From UBA1422 sp963676385 (lineage in GTDB: Bacteria > Bacillota > Clostridia > Peptostreptococcales > Anaerovoracaceae), in contig CAXXMM010000014.1 of NCBI GenBank assembly GCA_963676385.2, forward strand, positions 248,001 through 312,000: DNA of 64,000 nucleotides, given 5' to 3'. Numbering within the stretch: position 1 is the stretch's first letter; each line of letters starts with the position of its first letter. The translations under genes were made by a program, and so were the position numbers. The notes beneath the pieces were generated by a model. The model was not told the DNA's origin, ran no database searches, and saw nothing but the letters and a program-made list of their open reading frames with translations. Positions 9,573 to 18,428 of the stretch are shown here, piece after piece.

Positions 9573-10677
9573 CCCCTCGATTTCGGATTGCCACATTAAC
9601 GATTAAACCTAGTGCAATCATAGAGGACAAAATAGAAGATCCACCATAACTGATAAATGGCAGGGTGATGCCAGTGGCGGGCATGAGTCCCATACACATG
9701 GCGATATTTTCGAAAATTTGGAAAACAAACATCCCGAGGAGCCCCATTACAATCAAAGTCCCGTAAAGGTCCTTGGACATAAAGGCCACCTTCGCAATGG
9801 AATAGATAAACCAACTATAGGCTGCAACTAAAAGGCCCCCACCGATAAACCCCAACTCTTCCACAATGACAGAAAAAATAAAATCAGAATTACGGACCGG
9901 AAGAAAATTCAGGTCTTTTTGTGTGCCTTTAAACAATCCTTTCCCAAAGAACCCCCCAGAGCCGATTGCTACTTTTGACATCCAAATTTGATAATTCCCC
10001 TGTAAACTTAAATTATCCGGGTGAAGAAAAGCCGTAATTCGTTCTTGCTGATAAGAGGCCAAAAAACGAAAGGCGATGGGCATGCATAGTGCGGTTGCAC
10101 CTACACATTGGGCAAACAACTTACTGTCAATGCCTGCAAAAAAGAGCATCACAACCCACATAATAATGAAAACTACAGCACTCCCAAAGTCATCCTTGAG
10201 TACAATTAAGATAAACGGTGCGCTATATAGGGCGGCCATCAACACACTTCGAAAGGTGAATAGTTTGTCTTTGTTTCGCTGAAGGTAATTCGCTACCAAT
10301 AGCACAAAAGTAATTTTTACAATTTCAGATGGTTGAAAAGTAGTTACTCCAAGGTCTATCCACGAACGTGCACCGTTGGCTTCTACCCCAATAAATGGAA
10401 GATAAGGGGTTAAGAGAAATAGTATTGAAAAAATATATATAGGTTTTTCAAATTCTTGTATGACAGTATAGTCTAAATTGGCCAGTATGACGACAAATAC
10501 GAACCCCAATAAATATGCAATCGTTTGGATGATAACTGTCCTAGATATGACAATGCCATCATCATAGGAAGTACTAATCATCATCAGTACACTTAGCGCA
10601 AAAAAGAATATTGGAATTAACAGCAAAGGTTTGCTGATATTCTTAAATAGATTTTTAAAATGCCTTAACTTGTTCAT
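9562..10677 (-). CDS. rodA: Peptidoglycan glycosyltransferase RodA (SEDS family)
   Basis: 371 aa from the ATG at 10677, which has an ACGGGAGCAAT ribosome site; an earlier in-frame start at 10704 has none. It is highly hydrophobic with about ten membrane segments. SEDS signatures are ANGARSWIDLG, FQPSEIVKI, GFFGKGLFKGTQ and, at the end, PATGITLPFISYGGSS. It polymerises lipid II for sidewall growth, partnered with the PBP2 encoded nearby on the opposite strand. It has its own promoter interlocked with that of rny, and converges with minD. Confidence 0.95.
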   Translation of the reverse strand: MNKLRHFKNLFKNISKPLLLIPIFFFALSVLMMISTSYDDGIVISRTVIIQTIAYLLGFVFVVILANLDYTVIQEFEKPIYIFSILFLLTPYLPFIGVEANGARSWIDLGVTTFQPSEIVKITFVLLVANYLQRNKDKLFTFRSVLMAALYSAPFILIVLKDDFGSAVVFIIMWVVMLFFAGIDSKLFAQCVGATALCMPIAFRFLASYQQERITAFLHPDNLSLQGNYQIWMSKVAIGSGGFFGKGLFKGTQKDLNFLPVRNSDFIFSVIVEELGFIGGGLLVAAYSWFIYSIAKVAFMSKDLYGTLIVMGLLGMFVFQIFENIAMCMGLMPATGITLPFISYGGSSILSSMIALGLIVNVAIRNRGVTF

Positions 10678-10697
10678 ATTGCTCCCGTCTATTTGCC

Positions 10698-10726
10698 TTG
10701 ACATAACGATACTGTAACATTATAAT
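10698..10726 (+). promoter_or_regulatory. Consensus sigma-A promoter for rny
   Basis: TTGACA (10698-10703), exactly 17 nt, TATAAT (10721-10726): a perfect sigma-70 consensus pointing at rny. Its -10 overlaps the -10 of the opposing rodA promoter. Confidence 0.85.
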
Positions 10727-10747
10727 ATTCTAGTATGATTATATCAA
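10719..10747 (-). promoter_or_regulatory. Opposing promoter for rodA sharing the -10 with the rny promoter
   Basis: On the minus strand TTGATA (10747-10742), 17 nt, TATAAT (10724-10719). The -10 hexamers of the two promoters share four bases in the palindrome ATTATAAT, so polymerase cannot occupy both at once. Confidence 0.75.
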
Positions 10748-10838
10748 CATTTAATTACAGTAATGCGTGTTAAATATACCAAAATTTAGTAGCGAACCTT
10801 ATATAAAACCGAATAAAACGAAAGGAGGTGCATGTTAT

Positions 10839-12383
10839 ATGGACGAATACATGATTCCTATCATTGTGGGAATTGTTGCAGCGGTCATCGCCTTTCTGGC
10901 AGGATACGTATTCCGAAAGACCGTTGGGGAAAAAGCCATTGGAAGTGCGAAATTAGTAGCCAGAAATTTGATTCTCGATGCTGAAAATAAATCCGAAACC
11001 ATCAGAAAAGAGATCGCTCTTGAAGCAAAAGAAGAAGCACATAGAGTGAGGAGTGAAGCGGAGAGGGATATCCGAGAACGGAGAAATGAAATCTCCAAAT
11101 TGGAGAAAAGATTGATTCAAAAAGAGGAGACCATTGATAAAAAGCTAGAAAATATTGAGCGAAAGGAAGAGAGCATTACATCCAGAGAACAAAATATAAT
11201 CAACAAACAAAAAGAACTGGAAGATCAGATTAAAAAAGGAAATGAGGAGCTGGAGAAAATATCAGGTTTAACTTCAGAAGAAGCAAAAGCCATCCTGCTT
11301 TCCAATTTAGAAAAAGATATCAGAGTTGAGGGGTCAATCCTGATTAAAGATATCGAAATGAAGGCAAGAGAAGAGGGAGACAAAAAAGCAAAAGAAATTA
11401 TTACCGGAGCGATTCAGCGGTGTGCAGCAGATCATGTGGCAGAATCTACGGTTTCAGTAGTCGCCCTACCTAATGACGAGATGAAGGGCCGAATTATCGG
11501 CCGTGAAGGAAGAAATATCCGAGCCATTGAAACGATGACCGGAATAGAATTGATTATCGATGACACGCCGGAAGCTGTTATTCTTTCCGGATTTGATCCG
11601 GTAAGAAGGGAAGTTGCAAGGCTAGCCCTTGAAAAGCTTATTGTGGATGGAAGAATTCACCCTGCGCGCATTGAAGAGATGGTTAACAAAGCGGAAAAAG
11701 AAGTCGCTGCCATTATTAAGGATGCCGGGGAACAGTCCACTTTTTCAGTAGGGATTCATAATTTACATCCTGAGCTAATTAAGTTGCTAGGTAGATTGAA
11801 ATACCGAACATCCTATGGGCAAAACGTACTGAAGCATTCGGAAGAAGTCGCCCATTTGTCTGGATTAATGGCCGCCGAGTTGGGCATGGATGTTAAATTG
11901 GCCAAACGGGCAGGGTTGCTCCATGACATTGGAAAAGCCATTGACCACGAAAAAGAAGGGACTCATGTGGATTTGGGAATGGAAGTCCTGAAGAAGTACA
12001 AGGAACCGCAAGCTGTGATTGACGCTATGTCAGCGCATCATGGGGATTATGAGCCGAAGACTTTGGAAGCCGTTCTCATTGCTGCAGCAGATGCTTTATC
12101 TGCCGCCAGACCGGGTGCAAGAAGAGAAACCCTTGAAACGTACATTAAACGATTGCAGGCTTTGGAAGAAATAGCCAACAATATGGATGGTGTAGAAAAA
12201 TCATTTGCCATCCAAGCAGGAAGAGAAATTCGAATCATCGCCAGACCGGATCGAATCAAGGAAGATGAAATGCCGTTCTTAGCCAGAGAAATCTCCAAAA
12301 AAATCGAAGACGAACTGGACTATCCGGGGCAAATCAAGGTGAACATTATCCGAGAAACCCGGGTTGTGGATTACGCAAAATAA
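10839..12383 (+). CDS. rny: Ribonuclease Y
   Basis: 514 aa from the ATG at 10839 behind AAAGGAGGTG; an in-frame start 24 codons upstream lacks a ribosome site. Order: one N-terminal membrane helix (about residues 3-22), a long charged coiled coil (about 30-190), a KH domain (GRIIGREGRNIRAIE near 218-232) and an HD domain with the HDIGKA motif near residue 365. RNase Y is the membrane-bound endonuclease that initiates mRNA decay in many Firmicutes. It is transcribed alone, from a consensus promoter to a strong terminator. Confidence 0.97.
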   Translation: MDEYMIPIIVGIVAAVIAFLAGYVFRKTVGEKAIGSAKLVARNLILDAENKSETIRKEIALEAKEEAHRVRSEAERDIRERRNEISKLEKRLIQKEETIDKKLENIERKEESITSREQNIINKQKELEDQIKKGNEELEKISGLTSEEAKAILLSNLEKDIRVEGSILIKDIEMKAREEGDKKAKEIITGAIQRCAADHVAESTVSVVALPNDEMKGRIIGREGRNIRAIETMTGIELIIDDTPEAVILSGFDPVRREVARLALEKLIVDGRIHPARIEEMVNKAEKEVAAIIKDAGEQSTFSVGIHNLHPELIKLLGRLKYRTSYGQNVLKHSEEVAHLSGLMAAELGMDVKLAKRAGLLHDIGKAIDHEKEGTHVDLGMEVLKKYKEPQAVIDAMSAHHGDYEPKTLEAVLIAAADALSAARPGARRETLETYIKRLQALEEIANNMDGVEKSFAIQAGREIRIIARPDRIKEDEMPFLAREISKKIEDELDYPGQIKVNIIRETRVVDYAK

Positions 12384-12396
12384 TAAAAGATCCATG

Positions 12397-12424
12397 AAAG
12401 GGCAGGACCACTGCCCTTTTTTTC
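12397..12424 (+). terminator. Rho-independent terminator after rny
   Basis: AAGGGCA/TGCCCTT stem with a 7-nt loop, followed directly by a run of T residues. Confidence 0.85.
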
Positions 12425-12464
12425 TTCGATATGATACTATGAAGACAGAATGGGAGTAAAAGTG

Positions 12465-13598
12465 ATGATTTATCTTGATAATAGTGCGACCACAAGACCA
12501 CATAGCCAAGTTATTGGCCTGATGACTCATTATATGGAAGAAGCATATGGCAATCCATCGTCTTTGCACCATATGGGTCTTTTAGGGGAAAAGGCTGTTA
12601 AAAAGTCAAGGCAGCAGCTTCTAAAGGCATTGGGTTCAACGAATCAAAGAATTGTTTTTACTTCCGGCGGCACAGAAGCAGATAATTTAGCATTGATTGG
12701 AGGCGCCTTTGCAAATCGTAGACAGGGAAATCAAATCATCACCTCGCAAGTGGAACATCCCGCGGTGCTTCAGGCATGCAAAACATTGGAGAAAGAGGGA
12801 TTTGAAGTTGTATATCTCCCAGTAGACCGGAATGGATTACCGGATTTGGATTTTTTTAGAAATGTCATCTCACATAAAACATGCCTGATTTCTATTATGC
12901 ATGTAAATAATGAGGTGGGGACGGTTTTTCCTGTGAGAGAAATTGCAAAAATGAAGGGGGACGCTCTCTTGCATCTTGACTGTGTCCAATCCTTTGGCAA
13001 ATTATCACTAATGGCAGGATGGGCGGATTTAATTTCTATTAGTGGTCATAAAATTCATGGGCCGAAAGGTTCGGGATGTCTCTGTTTAGGAAAGAATACC
13101 AAAGTAACGCCACAAATGGTTGGCGGCGGGCAAGAACAAAACCTTCGCTCCGGGACAGAAAACGTGCCGGCCATTGCCGGATTTGGGTTGGCAGCCGAAA
13201 TGGCAATGAATCAGATGGATGAGAGAAGCAAGGTGGTCGGACAACTGAAGTCATACTTGTTAAATGGAATTTTGGACAATATTTCTGATGTATTAATCAA
13301 TACACCGGAGAACAGCAGTCCATACATTCTTAATATTTCTTTTTTAGGGACTCGCGGGGAAGTCTTGCTACACCAATTAGAGCAAAATGAAATTTATGTT
13401 TCTACAGGTGCTGCATGTTCCTCCAACAAAAAAGGAAAAAGCCATGTCCTTACAGCCATGGGACGAACGGATAAAGAGGTTGAAGGCGCTCTTCGATTTA
13501 GCTTTAGCGAATATAACACCATGGAGGAAATGGAAGTGGTGCTAGATTGTTTAAAAGGAGCAGTTACACAATTCAGGAAGCTAGGAAGCTTCAGATAG
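12465..13598 (+). CDS. Cysteine desulfurase (NifS/IscS-like)
   Basis: 377 aa from the ATG at 12465, which fits the GGGAG site; an ATG five codons upstream lies inside that site. It starts with the class V aminotransferase motif IYLDNSATT. The PLP lysine is in SGHKIHGPKGSG near residue 200, and the catalytic cysteine is in GAACSS near residue 320. It moves sulfur from cysteine as a persulfide. Because thiI follows 12 nt downstream, its likely job is to supply ThiI with sulfur for 4-thiouridine and/or thiazole synthesis. Confidence 0.93.
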   Translation: MIYLDNSATTRPHSQVIGLMTHYMEEAYGNPSSLHHMGLLGEKAVKKSRQQLLKALGSTNQRIVFTSGGTEADNLALIGGAFANRRQGNQIITSQVEHPAVLQACKTLEKEGFEVVYLPVDRNGLPDLDFFRNVISHKTCLISIMHVNNEVGTVFPVREIAKMKGDALLHLDCVQSFGKLSLMAGWADLISISGHKIHGPKGSGCLCLGKNTKVTPQMVGGGQEQNLRSGTENVPAIAGFGLAAEMAMNQMDERSKVVGQLKSYLLNGILDNISDVLINTPENSSPYILNISFLGTRGEVLLHQLEQNEIYVSTGAACSSNKKGKSHVLTAMGRTDKEVEGALRFSFSEYNTMEEMEVVLDCLKGAVTQFRKLGSFR

Positions 13599-13610
13599 GC
13601 GGAAACCATT

Positions 13611-14795
13611 TTGAACGAACGTAATATATTTATAGTCAGAAGCGGAGAAGCCGCCCTGAAAGGTCATAACAAACCATATTTTGAAAAAATGTTGGCTGAA
13701 AGAATTCGAAAGTTGCTTCGAAAATTTGATGGGGTAGAAGTACGAAGAATAGGTGGATTGATTTTTATTCGCACGAATAAAGATATTCCTAAACCGGATA
13801 TTTTGAAAGAATTGTCCAAAGTTTTTGGAATCGCTTCCATTAGTCCTGCGATTGAAGTTTCATGTAATATGGAGGAAATCGCCAGGGAAGCCATTTTATA
13901 TATGAATGAGCTAATCGTTTCTCAAGGAGTCAAGACCTTCAAAGTTGAAGCGAAAAGAGCTGACAAAAACTTTCCCATTCAATCTCCCGAGATTGCCAGA
14001 AAAATCGGAGGGGAAATCTTAAAAGGCTGTAAAGTTCTTTCCGTGGACGTCCACAATCCCGATGTCAGTTTGTTTATTGATGTTCGAAGTGATATTACCT
14101 ATATTTATCAGCAAAAGATATCAGGACATGGGGGACTTCCTTTGGGAACCAATGGAAAAGGTTTGGTTTTACTGTCGGGGGGGATTGACAGCCCTGTCGC
14201 TGCGTGGATGATGGCAAAGCGTGGAATGAGCATTGAGGCTGTTCATTTTCATTCGTATCCTTACACAAGCGAAAGAGCTCAAGAAAAGGTTGAAGAACTT
14301 GCTTCAGTGCTGGCCATTTACTGCAGTCGTTTTAAGATGCATACCATCAATCTGCTGCCTATACAAGAACAACTGGCGATGAATTGTCCGGAAGAAGAAA
14401 TGACGATTCTGCTTCGACGATTTATGATGCGTGTTGCGGAAGTTGTTGCACAACAGAGTGGTTGCACCATGTTGATTACAGGGGAAAGTCTTGGCCAAGT
14501 TGCAAGTCAAACTGCAGAGTCCATTGTTGTGACAGACGCAGTAGTGAACATGCCAGTGATGCGCCCTTTGATTGCTATGGATAAAGTTGATATTATGGAT
14601 ATTGCAAGGGAGATTGGCACCTTCGAAATATCAATTCAACCTTATGAGGACTGTTGCACAGTGTTCCTTCCGAAGCATCCAATTACGAAGCCGAGAGTTG
14701 AAAAAATTCTGACGTCTGAAGCTGGATTGGATGTTGTGGAACTAGTTGAGGCGGCGGTTCAATCAGCATTGACGAAAGACATTTATCCTGCATAA
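13611..14795 (+). CDS. thiI: tRNA 4-thiouridine synthase ThiI
   Basis: 394 aa with a TTG start after a GGCGGAAA site. An N-terminal ferredoxin-like and THUMP region (about residues 1-165) precedes a PP-loop ATPase with LSGGIDSPVAAW near residue 186. There is no C-terminal rhodanese domain, as in many Firmicutes ThiI proteins, which instead take sulfur from a dedicated cysteine desulfurase. The NifS-like gene immediately upstream fits that partner role. It adenylates U8 of tRNA and thiolates it. Confidence 0.95.
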   Translation: MNERNIFIVRSGEAALKGHNKPYFEKMLAERIRKLLRKFDGVEVRRIGGLIFIRTNKDIPKPDILKELSKVFGIASISPAIEVSCNMEEIAREAILYMNELIVSQGVKTFKVEAKRADKNFPIQSPEIARKIGGEILKGCKVLSVDVHNPDVSLFIDVRSDITYIYQQKISGHGGLPLGTNGKGLVLLSGGIDSPVAAWMMAKRGMSIEAVHFHSYPYTSERAQEKVEELASVLAIYCSRFKMHTINLLPIQEQLAMNCPEEEMTILLRRFMMRVAEVVAQQSGCTMLITGESLGQVASQTAESIVVTDAVVNMPVMRPLIAMDKVDIMDIAREIGTFEISIQPYEDCCTVFLPKHPITKPRVEKILTSEAGLDVVELVEAAVQSALTKDIYPA

Positions 14796-14874
14796 ATAGA
14801 CAGAAATTTGAAAATCTTTTAAACCCCTTGCAAATTAGCAATAAAAGTGATTTACTTATATCGTCGCGAAAAAA

Positions 14875-14892
14875 TTGTTATAAAAATAACAA
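14875..14892 (+). promoter_or_regulatory. Rex operator upstream of bcd-etfBA
   Basis: TTGTTATAAAAATAACAA is a perfect 18-nt palindrome and matches the Rex consensus TTGTTAAnnnnTTAACAA at all but the two innermost defined positions. Rex senses NADH/NAD+ and controls butyryl-CoA pathway genes in clostridia, so placement 82 nt before the bcd start fits. A second palindrome, GTCTATAAAATAGAC, is 6 nt downstream (14898-14912) and contains a TATAAA that could serve as -10. Confidence 0.8.
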
Positions 14893-14897
14893 TCCGA

Positions 14898-14912
14898 GTC
14901 TATAAAATAGAC
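14898..14912 (+). repeat. Perfect inverted repeat near the bcd promoter
   Basis: GTCTAT-AAA-ATAGAC. It may be part of the promoter or a second operator; no matching regulator is recognised. Confidence 0.4.
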
Positions 14913-14973
14913 AACGCACGGGATTGAACTTTTAAATAAGAACCTATCCATGAAGATGAAGGAGGCTTAAAAC

Positions 14974-16119
14974 ATGAACTTTCAATTGACGAAAGAGCAA
15001 GAATTTGTAAGAAAAATGGTGAGAGAGTTCGCCAAAAACGAAGTGGAACCTATTGCGGCTGATATTGACAAAGAGCATCGTTTTCCTGAGGAAACTGTTG
15101 AGAAAATGGCCAAATACGGTTTGCTGGGTGTACCATTTCCCAGGGAGTATGGTGGTGCCGGCGGAGACCAAATGTCATATGCCATCACTGTAGAAGAACT
15201 TTCCCGTGTATGTGCTTCGACTGGTGTAATTTGCTCGGCACACACATCCCTTTGCTGCTGGCCAATTTTTGCCTGGGGAACAGAGGAACAAAAGAAAAAG
15301 TATCTACCGAATCTGCTATCAGGAAAACATTTGGGTGCTTTCGGACTGACAGAACCCAATGCAGGAACCGATGCAGGTGGACAACAGACCCGTGCCATTG
15401 ATAATGGTGATCATTGGTTGCTCAATGGGGCAAAAGTTTTCATTACCAATGGGGGATATGCTGATGTCTTTGTGGTAATGGCCATGACAGACAAGAAAAA
15501 GGGCACCAGAGGCGGCATTAGTGCGTTTGTTGTAGAAAAGACGGATGAAGGATTTTCTATCGGTAAAACCGAAGAAAAAATGGGAATCTGCGCATCCTCA
15601 ACCACAGAACTGATTTTCCAAAACTGCAAAATTCCGAAGGATAGAATTCTTGGGGAAGTTGGAGAAGGATTTAAGGTTGCTATGTCAACACTGGATGGCG
15701 GACGTATTGGCATCGCTTCTCAGGCATTGGGTATTGCCCAGGGCGCTTTTGATGTGACGGTGGACTATATGAAATCCAGAAAACAATTTGGCAAGAAATT
15801 ATCACAGATGGAGGCTCTTCAGTTTGAAGTTGCCAATATGGCAACCCAGATAGAGGCGGCCAGACTGTTGATTTATCAAGCAGCAGATATGAAAGAAAAG
15901 CATTTGGCCTATGGACCGAAATCTGCCATGGCAAAGTTGTTTGCTGCTGAGACTGCTATGTATGTTACCACCAAGTGTGTGCAACTTCATGGTGGATATG
16001 GCTACACGAAGGACTACCCTGTTGAACGTATGATGAGAGATGCAAAGATTACTGAAATCTATGAGGGCACATCAGAAGTTCAAAAGATCGTTATTGCAGC
16101 TAACGTGTTCGGCAAGTAA
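14974..16119 (+). CDS. bcd: Short-chain acyl-CoA dehydrogenase, probable butyryl-CoA dehydrogenase
   Basis: 381 aa, standard for the family, behind an AAGGAGG site. Family signatures: GAFGLTEPNAGTDAG near residue 125, and QLHGGYGYTKDYPVERMMRDA and YEGTSEVQ near the C-terminus, where a glutamate serves as catalytic base in butyryl-CoA dehydrogenases. The etfB and etfA genes follow directly. The predicted reaction is crotonyl-CoA to butyryl-CoA with electrons delivered by the Etf, probably with flavin-based bifurcation to ferredoxin. The Rex-type operator upstream and the 4HB genes at 30-35 kb fit this. Confidence 0.9.
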   Translation: MNFQLTKEQEFVRKMVREFAKNEVEPIAADIDKEHRFPEETVEKMAKYGLLGVPFPREYGGAGGDQMSYAITVEELSRVCASTGVICSAHTSLCCWPIFAWGTEEQKKKYLPNLLSGKHLGAFGLTEPNAGTDAGGQQTRAIDNGDHWLLNGAKVFITNGGYADVFVVMAMTDKKKGTRGGISAFVVEKTDEGFSIGKTEEKMGICASSTTELIFQNCKIPKDRILGEVGEGFKVAMSTLDGGRIGIASQALGIAQGAFDVTVDYMKSRKQFGKKLSQMEALQFEVANMATQIEAARLLIYQAADMKEKHLAYGPKSAMAKLFAAETAMYVTTKCVQLHGGYGYTKDYPVERMMRDAKITEIYEGTSEVQKIVIAANVFGK

Positions 16120-16139
16120 GGCAGAAGGAGGAGACAAAA

Positions 16140-16940
16140 ATGGCTTTCAAAATCATTGTTTGTGCAAAACAAGTTCCAGATACGAATGTTATCAAAATTA
16201 ACCCTAAGACCGGAACCCTTATGCGAGAAGGGGTGCCTAGCATTTTGAATCATGATGATGCCAATGCTTTGGAAGAGGCCCTGCAAATCAAGGATCAGTA
16301 TCCTGATACCACAATTACTGTTATCACGATGGGTCCCCCTCAAGCCAAAGACCTGCTCATTGAGTGCCTTGCTATGGGAGCCGATGAAGGGATTCTAGTC
16401 AGTGACCGTGCTGTAGGCGGTTCCGATACATGGGCAACATCCAATGTATTGGCAGCGACCATCCGAAAATTAGGCGATTATGATTTAATTTTTGCTGGAC
16501 GTCAAGCTATTGACGGAGATACTGCTCAAGTGGGTCCCCAACTAGCTGAAAAACTGGATCTCCCACAGGTTACCTATGTGGAAGAATTCAAACTTGAAGA
16601 CAACATGAAAGATATTACTGTAAAGCGTGCATTGGAAGATGGTTACGAATTGATTCGCATTCAAACTCCTTGCGTTCTCACCGCGATTAAAGAACTGAAT
16701 ACACCCAGATATATGTTCCTCAGTGGTATTTTTAGCGCCAAAGATAAGCCGATGCATGTATGGGGCGCAAAAGACATTGAAGTGGATTTGGACATTGTTG
16801 GTCTTGAAGCTTCCCCCACCAACGTCTTCCGTTCTTTCACCCCAGCACCCAAAGGAAAGGGAACTATGTTGGAAGGGGACACCCAACAAGAAGTTGTTCA
16901 GAAACTACTCATTGGCCTCAAGGGCAAACATGTCGTTTAA
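16140..16940 (+). CDS. etfB: Electron transfer flavoprotein beta subunit
   Basis: 266 aa with an AGGAGGAG site. It begins MAFKIIVCAKQVPDT, typical of EtfB, and has the conserved AGRQAIDGDTAQVGPQLAE segment near residues 120-138. It pairs with the EtfA encoded 18 nt downstream and carries flavin for electron transfer between NADH, ferredoxin and the acyl-CoA dehydrogenase. Co-transcription with bcd and a ferredoxin-domain EtfA favours a bifurcating type; this is inference. Confidence 0.95.
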   Translation: MAFKIIVCAKQVPDTNVIKINPKTGTLMREGVPSILNHDDANALEEALQIKDQYPDTTITVITMGPPQAKDLLIECLAMGADEGILVSDRAVGGSDTWATSNVLAATIRKLGDYDLIFAGRQAIDGDTAQVGPQLAEKLDLPQVTYVEEFKLEDNMKDITVKRALEDGYELIRIQTPCVLTAIKELNTPRYMFLSGIFSAKDKPMHVWGAKDIEVDLDIVGLEASPTNVFRSFTPAPKGKGTMLEGDTQQEVVQKLLIGLKGKHVV

Positions 16941-16958
16941 GAAGGAGGACACAGTAAA

Positions 16959-18239
16959 ATGGCTATTCAAGTAATCAAAGATAAATGCAGAGGATGCAAG
17001 CTATGTATAAAATCTTGCCCCTTTGAAGCAATTACCATGGAGGGCAAACTTGCCGTCATTAACGAAAAGTGCACAGCCTGTAATCAGTGTATTCCGGCCT
17101 GCCCTTTTGATGCCATCGAGAAAACCGAAGACAATGAAGTGGTTGATCTTTCTGCCTACAAAAACGTTTGGGTTTTTGCAGAGCAAAGAGAAGGTAAACT
17201 AATGAACGTTGCCTTGGAATTGATTGGTGAAGGTTATCGACTCGCCAAGGAAATCGGCAAAGATACATTGGTATGTGCCGTTCTTATTGGAGAGAATATC
17301 GATCATCTAGTTGACGAGTGTTATGCCTATGGTGCAGAAAGAGTCATCCTAATTCAGGATTCCTTGCTCAAAAACTATACCACCGATGCTTATACAAAAG
17401 TGTTAGTAGATGCAGTTAAAGCAAAGAAACCGGAAATTGTTATTTACGGTGCAACTCATATTGGTCGTGACTTAGCTCCAAGAGTTGCGGCAAGACTCAA
17501 CACGGGCCTCACGGCGGACTGCACAAGACTGGATGTAAAAGTGTCCAGTTATATCAAATATGCAAAGGAAAACACAACGCTTGATACATCCACATTGGAT
17601 CCCAACGACCAGGATACCGGCATTAAGCAAACCCGTCCTGCTTTTGGTGGAAATCTGATGGCGACCATCATTTGTCCCAAGACGAGACCTCAAATGTCTA
17701 CCGTCCGACCGGGCGTTATGCAAAAGAGAGAAAAAGTGGAAGGCGCAAAAGGGGAGTTGGAAGTATTCAAGCCAACCCTTTCAGAAGCAGATATCAGAAC
17801 AAAGTTGATTGAAATTGTGAAATCGGCAAAAGAAAGAGTTTCTTTAACCGATGCAGATATTATCTGTTCCGGTGGTAGAGGCCTTGGTGATCCTTCGGGA
17901 TTTGAACTGATTAAGAAATTTGCGGATAAAGTAGGTGGCGTAGTTGGTTCTTCCAGAGCAGCGGTAGATGCAGGATGGATTGACCATTCCCATCAGGTTG
18001 GTCAAACAGGGACAACGGTTAAACCAAAAATCTATTTTGCTTGTGGTATTTCCGGTGCAATTCAGCATTTAGCAGGCATGCAAACTTCTGACATCATTGT
18101 TGCTATAAACAAAGATCCGGATGCTCCCATTTTTGAAGTTGCTGATTTTGGTATTGTAGGAGACCTATATAAGGTAATTCCTCAAATTATTGAAGAGTGG
18201 GATCGGGCAGAAGAATTGTATGATGCGTCCACAAAGTAA
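16959..18239 (+). CDS. etfA: Electron transfer flavoprotein alpha subunit with N-terminal 2[4Fe-4S] ferredoxin domain
   Basis: 426 aa, about 90 longer than a plain EtfA. Residues 1-60 form a two-cluster ferredoxin: Cys10/13/16/20 (CRGCKLCIKSC) and Cys38/41/44/48 (CTACNQCIPAC). The EtfA body follows, with the FAD-binding C-terminal motif (SGGRGLGD ... GSSRAAVDAGW ... GQTGTTVKPK ... CGISGAIQH). The same architecture is known in CarE of the Acetobacterium woodii caffeyl-CoA reductase and in LctC-type lactate dehydrogenase Etf, both of which bifurcate or confurcate electrons. Here the partner is Bcd. A terminator-like hairpin follows at 18308. Confidence 0.95.
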   Translation: MAIQVIKDKCRGCKLCIKSCPFEAITMEGKLAVINEKCTACNQCIPACPFDAIEKTEDNEVVDLSAYKNVWVFAEQREGKLMNVALELIGEGYRLAKEIGKDTLVCAVLIGENIDHLVDECYAYGAERVILIQDSLLKNYTTDAYTKVLVDAVKAKKPEIVIYGATHIGRDLAPRVAARLNTGLTADCTRLDVKVSSYIKYAKENTTLDTSTLDPNDQDTGIKQTRPAFGGNLMATIICPKTRPQMSTVRPGVMQKREKVEGAKGELEVFKPTLSEADIRTKLIEIVKSAKERVSLTDADIICSGGRGLGDPSGFELIKKFADKVGGVVGSSRAAVDAGWIDHSHQVGQTGTTVKPKIYFACGISGAIQHLAGMQTSDIIVAINKDPDAPIFEVADFGIVGDLYKVIPQIIEEWDRAEELYDASTK

Positions 18240-18307
18240 TGGAATGCGGATATAATTTGGAACCCCAACAGTAATGTTGGAATATACAACCTCAATTGTA
18301 TTTTAAG

Positions 18308-18350
18308 CAGGGAGGGATTTCCTTAATGAAAATCCTTCTCTGTTTTTTTG
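18308..18350 (+). terminator. Rho-independent terminator after etfA
   Basis: CAGGGAGGGATTT pairs with AAATCCTTCTCTG through several G-U pairs, followed by seven T. Confidence 0.8.
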
Positions 18351-18428
18351 GACAGGGAGCGGTGGACTTTTTACACTAAAAAAGGTACACTAAAATTGAA
18401 TGAAATGAAAGACAAAGGAGCATTATAT

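Noticed and set aside
10767..10838. Longer start for rny
   Set aside because: No ribosome site, and RNase Y normally starts just before its membrane helix, matching the ATG at 10839.
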